IMG/VR virus record: IMGVR_UViG_3300033182_001235
Location: 1-43,818 of that record
Direction: 5' to 3' (one strand)
DNA from: a virus
Length of the DNA stretch: 43,818 bases
The position numbers were made by a program, and so were the translations under genes. Of this stretch, positions 16,228-25,400 are shown piece by piece. Positions within the stretch are counted from its first letter, which is position 1; every line of letters starts with the position of its first letter. The notes under the pieces were generated by a model. It worked only from the letters and a program-made list of their open reading frames with translations, did not search any database and was not told the origin of the DNA.

Positions 16228-17942
16228 TAAGTGATATGCTCGCGTTTTTTTCTTAAAACAAAAATACCCAAGCCATTCCAATAATCAGTTGGATCTTCTC
16301 CTGTAGTTTTTATTTCTTTTTTGTATAGTACTGAATAATTCATTTCATTGATATGATCGTCTGTTGCTGTTTGTATTTGTGTCCAATTCCAATCGTCCAT
16401 AATTAGTACCATAGTTTCTTCAAACTTTTCATAATATCTGTCTAAAAAGTTTTTAGTTTGTTCGTAAGTATGATCGCCATCATAAAATACTATATTACAA
16501 GTATATGGAATTTTTGTCAAGTCTAATGTTTCAACAGGTTCATTAAAACCAAGTACTTTGTTTGTTCCTTTAACTTTTGAAAGATTTTCTTGGAATATTT
16601 CTAAAGGATTTCCGTCCTTACCTTCCCATCCTTCAACATCTCTCATTGGTTCAATGTCATTAGTGTGCCAACTATCAATACATATTGCTTGTATTTTGTT
16701 ATTTTCTAATGCACTACAAAATGTTGCACCGTGCCATGTACCTACTTCAAGATATCTTACATCTTTTGCTTCGCAAAGATTATTTAAAAAATGTTTTACT
16801 TTATGACTCGTTAACCCTTCAATATCTAAAGTTGACTGTGAACATTTGCTTTGTTCGTCCATACTTTTTTCTATCGCAGTGTTTACTGAACTAATAAATT
16901 TGTTTTTAGTTTTAGCACTAACAACATCTTCGCAGTAGTGACATTTCCAACAATTAAATTTACAATTTTTAATTTTGTCTCGCCATACTTTAATAGGTTT
17001 ATTATCAAGATCCCCAATTTCGATAAATTCATTAAAATTATCAAATAATATTTCTTGTTCACTTGCAAACTTTTCTACAAGATCGACTGTTTCCCATAGT
17101 CTACCAATATCTTCTCTGCCATGCATTTTAAATACATCAATACCGCAGTCCATAAGTTCTAACCAATCATCTCTCCATGGAGTAAAATTAGCCACTTTAA
17201 GTTGTGCCGCCGGATCCATAGCGTCCCAACGAGGGCATGTAGGTTTAGAAATAGGATCCATAAAAAATGTAGGACTTTGTACTTCTGCTCTTGCGAAGTT
17301 AAATTCAAAGTGTTCGTCTTGTACAGGACAATTTCCCCAACAGCCTTCATTAGCAAGCAGACTTATTTTAAAATCTTCACAAATGTTTTTTCTTATATAG
17401 TCTTTTGCTTCTTTGATTTCAAGTAATTTGTCACGGTCACGCATTAAGTCTCTATCAAGATTTACATAGTAAAATCCTGCTTCAGCAAGTTTTACAACTT
17501 CATTTGCACGTTGCACGTTACGTAAAATTGTATTTTTAACACGCAATTCAGGAAATTGTTTTTGTATTGCTCCTTGTAGCATCCACATAGTATGCGGTAG
17601 TGTTACAATACGTACTCCTTGGTCGTACAACGGTTTAAAATTTTCAATAAAGATTCTTAGGTTATCTGTTGTAGGCGGAACATTGATATTATTAAAAGTT
17701 GCACTTACGGGTATACCAAGATTGCGTTGAATTTCTAACGCATTTTGACTTATTGCGCCCCAGTCTCCTTGATGGAAAACATCTCCCATTGCATCCTGCC
17801 CAAACGGAGGTATGCGACAAGTAAAATATACATCATAAATGTATTCTTTATGTTTTTCAAGGAAAGGTACAAACCTTCCTGTAAAACTTTCATAATCAAG
17901 TTTCGGATTCAGGGGAATCGAGAAGTTTTGCATTTTTTTCAA
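16227..17942 (-). CDS. Fusion of a U32-like TIM-barrel protein and a class I SAM methyltransferase
   Basis: A 571-residue protein with two halves. Residues 1-340 look like a peptidase-U32 (UbiU/UbiV/TrhP/RlhA) type TIM barrel: GIPVSATFNNIN, IVTLPHTMW, ANEVVKLAEAGFYYVNLDRDL and NEGCWGNC. Cysteines at 201, 205, 236, 327, 331, 334 and 337 could hold an Fe-S cluster. Residues about 380-571 are a methyltransferase of the Methyltransf_24 kind: YLEVGTWHGATFCSAL (SAM site, 397-412), CIDSW, FYDGDHTYEQ (486 on) and MDDWNW. U32 relatives perform O2-independent hydroxylations of RNA or ubiquinone precursors. TTG at 17942 has GAGGA five bases upstream; ATG at 17933 is the alternative. The N-terminal assignment is less sure than the C-terminal one. 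Confidence 0.78.
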   Translation of the reverse strand: MKKMQNFSIPLNPKLDYESFTGRFVPFLEKHKEYIYDVYFTCRIPPFGQDAMGDVFHQGDWGAISQNALEIQRNLGIPVSATFNNINVPPTTDNLRIFIENFKPLYDQGVRIVTLPHTMWMLQGAIQKQFPELRVKNTILRNVQRANEVVKLAEAGFYYVNLDRDLMRDRDKLLEIKEAKDYIRKNICEDFKISLLANEGCWGNCPVQDEHFEFNFARAEVQSPTFFMDPISKPTCPRWDAMDPAAQLKVANFTPWRDDWLELMDCGIDVFKMHGREDIGRLWETVDLVEKFASEQEILFDNFNEFIEIGDLDNKPIKVWRDKIKNCKFNCWKCHYCEDVVSAKTKNKFISSVNTAIEKSMDEQSKCSQSTLDIEGLTSHKVKHFLNNLCEAKDVRYLEVGTWHGATFCSALENNKIQAICIDSWHTNDIEPMRDVEGWEGKDGNPLEIFQENLSKVKGTNKVLGFNEPVETLDLTKIPYTCNIVFYDGDHTYEQTKNFLDRYYEKFEETMVLIMDDWNWTQIQTATDDHINEMNYSVLYKKEIKTTGEDPTDYWNGLGIFVLRKKREHIT

Positions 17943-18624
17943 TAGTATCCTCTAATTTAGGTATAAGGTCAATCATGTCAGCATCTTTAAGTTGTTCAAG
18001 TAATTGTTGTTGGACATCTTTTTCTAATGATAAGATACCTGTTTCAAACTTTTTAGTATACTCTAATGCACCCCTAATAATTTTTTCTTGATCGTCGTGC
18101 GGCATTTGCATGATACTTTCCATGTTACCGGTACCAATCTTACCATACGAAAGCATTTCCATTGCACTTTGTTTACCAATTCTTGAGATCCAATATTGGC
18201 GTTCTTTTTCTTCCACGTTTTCAGAAAGTTCAAGCATTTCCTGTTTATTAGGAACTATCTTTCTAAACGAATCAATTAAACGAGATCGCTCTCGTTTAAT
18301 ACCTTCAATACGTCTTTTTGTTCGTTCTGCACCCTCTACTTTTTCGTCAATTTCAATTTGTAGTAGTTTGCGTCTTGCAGGAGACTCTTCTTTTTCAAGA
18401 TCTTCTCTAAGAATTTCAGTGTTGGCTTCCATCTTTTTTAGATTCCAGCCGTGATCATCTAATGCTTGAGTTCGATGTTCAATTTCAATTAAGCATTGTT
18501 TTGCTTTACGCCAATCAGTAATACCAGTGTTAACAACGTAACTCTCCATTTGGTAGTTGCTATAAGCGTAGTCAAAATCAAACGCATATTTAATAAGTTC
18601 GTCGTCAGTGTAATCAGCAGACAT
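17896..18624 (-). CDS. Coiled-coil protein of unknown function
   Basis: A 242-residue, highly charged protein starting MSADYTDDELIKYAFDFDYAY. Residues about 75-165 are Glu/Lys/Arg-rich with heptad-like spacing (LREDLEKEES, EIDEKVEGAERTKRRIEGI), typical of a long coiled coil. Residues 190-242 are helical and acidic. No enzyme motif is seen. It is the first gene of the island II operon and overlaps the U32-like/methyltransferase gene by 47 bases. The ATG has a strong TATAGGAG site that lies partly in an inverted repeat. It could be a structural protein of the upstream fibre cassette rather than part of the tailoring group. Confidence 0.62.
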   Translation of the reverse strand: MSADYTDDELIKYAFDFDYAYSNYQMESYVVNTGITDWRKAKQCLIEIEHRTQALDDHGWNLKKMEANTEILREDLEKEESPARRKLLQIEIDEKVEGAERTKRRIEGIKRERSRLIDSFRKIVPNKQEMLELSENVEEKERQYWISRIGKQSAMEMLSYGKIGTGNMESIMQMPHDDQEKIIRGALEYTKKFETGILSLEKDVQQQLLEQLKDADMIDLIPKLEDTIEKNAKLLDSPESET

Positions 18625-18625
18625 T

Positions 18626-18657
18626 TAAGTACTCCTATAAAAATATACAAGTACTTA
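18626..18657 (-). promoter_or_regulatory. Inverted repeat overlapping ribosome site and late-promoter-like box
   Basis: The arms TAAGTACT (18657-18650) and AGTACTTA (18633-18626) are perfectly complementary, with a 16-base loop. The distal arm takes in the last two bases of AGGAG and ends one base before the ATG of 17896-18624. The proximal arm is part of GATAAGTAC (18659-18651), close to the ATAAATAC late box. Read-through mRNA could fold and mask the ribosome site; mRNA begun at the box would lack the first arm. Confidence 0.5.
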
Positions 18658-18675
18658 TCTTGTTAAAAGAGTGGG

Positions 18676-19428
18676 TTAGATATTATTGAACAACTCTCTT
18701 GCTGGAGTTTCTTCGATATTGTCGATACCAAACGGTAATTCTAAGTATTTTTGGCAAAACGCTTGTACTTGTCTTACTGTAGTAGCATTTTTAAGTTCTT
18801 TACGTAGTTTTGTAGAAATACCTAATACTTTGGCAACTTTTTTCTGATATTCTTCACTATTTCTAATGATAGAATCTGCTAAATTAGCAACAGTAACACC
18901 TTTAGCATTAGCCAACTCTTTTAGTAGTGTTCCTGCAGAATTAGTTTGTTTATATTCTTTGGCTTGTGAATATTGAATTTGCCAAGTTTCTTTATCAACT
19001 GGGCCGCGATCAACATCAAGAGTTGAATAAGCACTTATGGCATACACTGCAAGTTTTCCAGTAATCCATGCTTTATCAAAATTAACAATCTTTGCTTCTT
19101 CTTCCGCAGTCCATGACACTTTGGTTTTAGTCCAAGTATTGCCGTTTTCATCTTTGTCTTTACCAAGATTAGATTCTTTAGTAGGACGCCATGTATCAGT
19201 TACTTCGTCAGTTTGGTCACAAGTCCAGTATTCATTATAGTGTTTTAAACTTTTTGATACACCAAACTCATATTCTTCGTCAGTTAGTTTTTTTGCAAAA
19301 ACAAAACTTGACCAATCAATGTATTCATAGTATTTGTCGTCAACATCTGCAACAATTCCACCATATAAAGGGTTAACTGTACGCATGTAACCGTTTTCTT
19401 GTTCTCTTCCAAAGTATAGTATTTTCAT
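18676..19428 (-). CDS. Structural or fibre-accessory protein downstream of giant fibre B
   Basis: A 250-residue protein. The N-terminal half is beta-like with many aromatics (ILYFGREQENGYM, YYEYIDWSSFVFAKKL, HYNEYWTCDQ); the C-terminal half is helical (KEYKQTNSAGTLLKELANAKGVTVANLADSIIRNSEEY). No known family is recognised. It starts five bases after the fibre B stop, in the position that the Gly-rich tip and accessory genes occupy in cassettes A and C, so it may be the B-specific tip or assembly protein. A GGGATTTAATT leader similar to that of fibre A precedes the ATG. Confidence 0.6.
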   Translation of the reverse strand: MKILYFGREQENGYMRTVNPLYGGIVADVDDKYYEYIDWSSFVFAKKLTDEEYEFGVSKSLKHYNEYWTCDQTDEVTDTWRPTKESNLGKDKDENGNTWTKTKVSWTAEEEAKIVNFDKAWITGKLAVYAISAYSTLDVDRGPVDKETWQIQYSQAKEYKQTNSAGTLLKELANAKGVTVANLADSIIRNSEEYQKKVAKVLGISTKLRKELKNATTVRQVQAFCQKYLELPFGIDNIEETPARELFNNI

Positions 19429-19433
19429 ATCAA

Positions 19434-22400
19434 TTAAATCCCTGTACTAAATGTTGCGCCTGAAGAACAACCCGGTTGACCTTTTGGCTGTAGAGCACTT
19501 TGTCCACTGTTACCGTTACTAAATGAATCGTTTGAATATGTAAGTTTCCAACTGTCATTGGCTTGGCCCACTGAGCCCTGCCACATACCAATTGAATAAC
19601 CTGCGTCTTGTCCCATCTGCATGTTATGTTCGCCTTGTGTGTTCTGTCCGTTTGGATAGTTACCAATTGTACCTATTGAACTGTCGTTTGAAGTATTGAC
19701 TTTTTCAAGGTTACGTGAGTTGTTTGGTGGACCAATATAGTAGTAACCATACTTACTTGTTAGTCCTTTAGAGTGTGTACCTTGTGTTCCAAACATACCA
19801 CTCCAAGATTCTGTACTAAACGAAATCTTTCTGTGTGTTCCGTTCCAGTGATAACCTGCTGTTTCACTCCATGCCGCTCCAAGATAGTCTGAACTCAAAC
19901 TTGAATTGTTTACGTTTGTACGCATTGTTTCTGTTGAGTGTGTCATAATATCTGTGTTAGCAGAACCACCACCAGTAATTACTGTTTTGCTTGTATCTTC
20001 GTTTGATACACCATGGTCGTTTCTTCCTGTACTCATGTTCAAGTTACCGTTGTTGAAACCCTTACTGGTATCGTTAGTCATGTTAAATGCCCAACCTCTG
20101 TTAGAGTTAGTTGGATAACTTGGATCGTTACCCCATGTCCAACCTGTTACGTCACTGAATCCACCATCCATATATGTACCTGGCTGGGACATGATGTTAC
20201 CTAAGTTACTTGTTGTATCGTTTGAGTGATTAGTTCTGTTTACGTTTGACCATGGTACACTACTCTTATAACCACCTGCCATATAGCCTCTGTTAATAAG
20301 TGTTCTGTATCTCCAAGTAGTTCTACCAGTAATGTTAAATGATACACTGTCACTTGCTGGGAACGCCGCATCGTCAGTAGCAGTAATTTCAACTGTTGCT
20401 GTTCTTGAGTATGCTCTGTTCAACCAACTGTGGTTAATTGTACCACTAATTAAACCCGAGCCACTGTTAAGTGATAGACCATTACCAAAAATGTTGTCTG
20501 GGTCACTTGTTACAGTGTAAGTTAGTGTTTGTCCTGGATCAGGCTCGTTTGCAGTAAGTTGAATGCTTGTTGTACCATAAGTGCTATCTGTTGTAGTACC
20601 ATCATCACCACCTGGTGTAGTTCCTGCTGTTGGTGAAGTAATAGTAGGTGCAGTATTCTGTAATACCTCAATTGAATATGCAACGTCTGTATATACACTA
20701 CCATACTCGCCCTGTGAAGCAAATCTTACAGTAAAGTTAAATGTTGTTGTGCTTGGAACGCTTGGTAGTGTACCAGTAATTGCACCAGTACCGCTGTTAA
20801 TAGTCAACGGACCGCCGTTTTCAGTAAACAAACTTCCTGGATCCGATTCAATTGAGTAAACAATAGTATCACCATCTGGATCAGTAGCACCAACTGTTTG
20901 ACTAAATGCTGTTGACTCTTGGAAACTACCTAATGAACCTGCAGGTGTACTTGGTGCCGGAGCATTGTCAACTTCAATACCACGTGGTAGTGTTGTTTTA
21001 CTACCATTTGATGCTGTTAACTCAATGTTGTATCTATCTGCCGCTAACGCACTAAATGTACCAACACCTGTTTGAATTTGTAATTCTTGTTCACTTACAA
21101 AAGTTACCTGACTGATCGGAACTGTTATTCCGCCAATTACTACTGTAGTTGGATCAGTAAATTTATCACCAAGTATTTCAATAGTTGTGTTTACGTCTGG
21201 ATCAAAAATGTTAGGTGTAACACTAACGATACTTAGACCAGCACCGCCCGATACTGCCCATTCAGTACCATCGTAGAATTCAATAGTCTTAAGCGTGGTG
21301 TTATAACGCAACATACCTTCAATTGTTTCTGTAGGTCGTTGTGTATTAGTACCACGTGCAAGTACCATTGCATCAGTGCCCATAAATCCTGATTTAACAA
21401 ACTTGTAAACAGCACCTTCAGTTGGTACACTGTTATCTGAAACATCTGTTAAGTTAGGGTCTGTACTAAATTCGTTAATTGTAGCACCCTGCTTACCAGC
21501 AGTAATACTACCAAGTTGTAATTCGTTCAAACCTGTTAAGTCGAATTCTTCTGATGAAAGTGTTGCTCTACCTGTGGCCTGTTCAACTTTAAAGTAATCA
21601 CCAACTCGGAAGTTACCATCTTGGTCAGTGGTTACGTAGAATACTCGTCCACCACCTTCTGAAACTGTTTCAAATTCTTGACTTGGCTGTTGTGTGTAGT
21701 CTGCTTTAATAATAACTGGATAGTTAGTATCAGCAAAACCACCAGTACCAATATCAAGGAAGTCATGTCCTGTCATACGTACTTGCGAGAACGCTTCACG
21801 GAATACAATTCTTGCACCTTCATCTGGTGTTTTGTTTGAAGGAATCTTAGGATCAAGTGCAATGTTAGCACTACCATAATTAGTTTTTGCAGGTGCCGCA
21901 GTCTTACCAATGTTAATAATATCAATAACAATTTGAACAAGATTTTGTGCTGTAGTGTCAGTACCTGCTTCAGCAGTTAATCCAGGGTCTGTTACCTGTG
22001 GTGTTGCTGAATATGTTGCCGCAGGAGCAGTTTCGTTAATAACATTTGCAATAATTGTTTTTAGATATCCAATTGATGCAACAGTTTCTGCTTTTTGTGT
22101 TGTAATAGCATAAAGTGCCGATGAATTTTCGTAATACTTGTAGCCAGCCTCAACGCTTTCACCGTTAGTATCGAAGTCTAAGTCATGCAATACAGCATCA
22201 ACAATTAATCCAACATCACGTCTACACAGTGTTTGATCGTATGTAAACGATGTAGTAAATGGTGAAATGTTATTTGCAATTTGATAATTGATCCATCCAA
22301 TAACTTCGTCTTGTAAGAATGTTTTATTAGCATTTAAAAGCGCATAAGCACTTGGACTATTACCATCTGCAATAGTTGGTGCAGTGTAGTTACTTACACC

Positions 22401-25400
22401 AATAATAAAGTATGTTTCTGGGTCATTATCAATAAATGCTACAGAACCGTCCTTAATACCTCTTTCAAGACCGTTAACAGCAAAACTGATACCAGTACCA
22501 ATACTTGCAAAACCTGAACGTGTTGCTTGAATATTTAATACTTTGTTTTCTGGAGCAGTTTCAACAATACCATTTGTTTCTGTTAATGTTAATGTTGCAT
22601 CTGCAGGATCCATATCATGGAATACATAATCAAGAATTGTGTCGTCTTCGATAGTAGGACTTACAGTAATATACTGATAACTACCACTTGAATCGTCTAA
22701 CGTACCAAACGAACCACCTGTTCTTGAGAAGTTAAAGTAGCCTGCATTATTACCATTTGCTTGGCCTGCCATGATCAAGTTAACACCGTCAATATCAACG
22801 GATCTTAATACAACGCCCGAACCGTCGTCTGAAAGTTCTCTACTAAATGCGTGTACGCCGCGGCTATCAAAACTTGAAATCAAACCATTATATATACCAC
22901 TGCCTGCTGATGTTTCAACAGCACCAACAGCATAAATTTCGTCACCTAACGGTGTTACACGAGTATAATAACCTTCTTTAAGTGTAGCATATTGTTTTTG
23001 CCACGCAATGTCACCGTCACTAATTCTAATTCTTGCAACGATTGGATTGTTATACTGGGTCAGTGTTGACGGTGATCTCATTTCAACTGTTTCACCGTTT
23101 TGGAAACTACCTGATGTAATGTTTACGTCAATGTTTTGAACGTTACCACTTACACCTTGGTTAGCAACAACTGTTGCTACGCCGCCACCACTGCTGTATA
23201 AATTATAACCTGCAATAATATCTGCGTTTTGATCAAGTGTTGCACCGCCGGTGTTCATTGAAATACGTGTACTTCCGCCTTGGCCGCCGCCAACGTTAAC
23301 AAGGGCAACAGTTGATGATGTACCACTTGCATATGTTAATTGTTCTAATGGGAATACGTAAGATATTACATCTCTCACAAACTGACCACAAGTTACAAAG
23401 TACAAACCGTCTTCACCGGTGTTGTCAAACTTCATATCCATCATAGTGAAGTCGCCTAAGTGATAACTCTTTTGGTAGTTACCATTAGAATCGTAAATTG
23501 CAATACCTGTTTGGTTTGCAGTGTTGTCGTCAAATGCTAAGAAAATCTTACCTTCTAATGATGCATCGCCTTCGGATTCATATGTAACAGTACTTGATAA
23601 ACTTTCTCTACCATAATCAAGTGCAACAGCAGAAATACTATTAACAGTACTGTCGTCGTAGTTAAGTGTTTTACTCCATTGTACAACACCACCGTTTGAA
23701 ATCTTAGTTAGCGTTACACCTTGTGTTGCGTGGTTACCAGCAACATACAAACCTTGTGCACCGTCGTGTGTAACAGACGTAATTGTAGTACAGTTAGCAA
23801 GTGTTTTTTGCCAGTTAACTTCGCCAAGTCTTGTAAACTTAACAACAAATCCTTTGTATTGTGAACTTTGATAAATTCTACCAACAGCATAGTAGCCGCC
23901 TGCTTCATCTTCTGTAATAGCAAGTAGTTCACCTGGGAAACCTACGTTGTCATTTGTTGGCTCACCAATTGTTTCCTGCCAATCAAATGCATTACCAGTC
24001 CAACGTGCCAAGTACATATATGAATCAGTATTTGAAAACCCTGTCTCACCTGAACCAGACCAAGTAGGATTAGTATGACCAACAGCAAATACATCGCCTG
24101 TTGTATCTTTATATGAATTCTTAAATGTAACATTGTGCTGAATTTCTTGAATAGCATCAAGTTCTTGTGTTTCAAGTCTAATGTTACCTGTTAATGGATC
24201 TTCTGCTTGTGAAAATCCGTTTGCTTTAACACCTATTTCACCATATGCTGATGAACCGTTTACAGAACGAATCTTACCGCCCGACTCTGCTAAGTAACCA
24301 ACAGCACAATAATATGTAAACACTGATACAAGTTCTGAACGTCCGTCATTTAGTGCGTGAATACCAATACCGTCACTGTTAACCTGTGTCCAGTCATTAG
24401 CAACCATTGACTTATAACCACCGTTGTGTAGGCCGCCGTCAATCTTCATACCAGTACCGCCCGGTGTAAAGTTAGTACAGTTTTGTACATATGGTGACTG
24501 TGAAGTAACCCATACACTTGTGTCGTCTGGGCCAGTACCTGGGTCAAGTGATGCTTGAACCGATCCTGTACTAAAGTTACGGAACACAATGTTACGTAAT
24601 CTTGCACCATTGTTCATTAAGAACACGTACGAGTTTGCATTTGGTGTAGATCCGTCATCTGAAATACCAACACCGTATCCGTTATCGTTAGTAGTATCTG
24701 GTTGTACGTCAACAGCACCAAGTCCGCCGCCTTCTACAACTACACCTCTACCAATTCTAATTGGACATTGTTCTTCGTATGTTCCAGAAGCAATTTGAAT
24801 AATTGATTGGCCTCTATTAAATGTTTGATCACAAGCGTGTCTAATAGTACGCCATGCTGTTGCAGGTGTTCTACCATCATTAGCATCATTACCTTGTGGC
24901 GAAACGAAATAATCTTGTTGCGGAGTTTGGTTACCCCATTTAACGTCAGTACCGTCACTGTATAAGTAAGAGCCTGCAGGTCCAACTGGTAGTCTAATGT
25001 TACCAACTGTGCCTCTAACAATAATATCACCTCTTGTAGTAGTAATTGTACTTGCATCACCTTGTGCTACAAGATTCCAATCACTTGGCGAAACGTTAGG
25101 AGTATCACCAATCGTTTCACGTAATGCAATATATGAACTTAAATTGTATTCAACAACATCATCTGCATAGTATGTTACAGCAACGTCCCATTGGCCTTTC
25201 CAATTCATACCTGGTAAGAATGTTGACCAAATGCCGCCGCCTGAAGCAGGATCACTTGGGTTATTTGATAGTGTAGGAGTGTGTACTACTTGTGCTTCGT
25301 ATAATCTACCACCTTCAAGTACAATGTCGCCTGGATAGTATATTCCAGCATTTTCGTCCCAAACACCTCTGTATTCAAATGCTTCAACAAACACATCATA

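Noticed and set aside
16227-16281. Longer start for the HIDR-type oxygenase at 16281
   Set aside because: It would lie inside the end of the U32-like/methyltransferase gene; ATG 16227 overlaps the upstream stop as TAATG and begins the family sequence.
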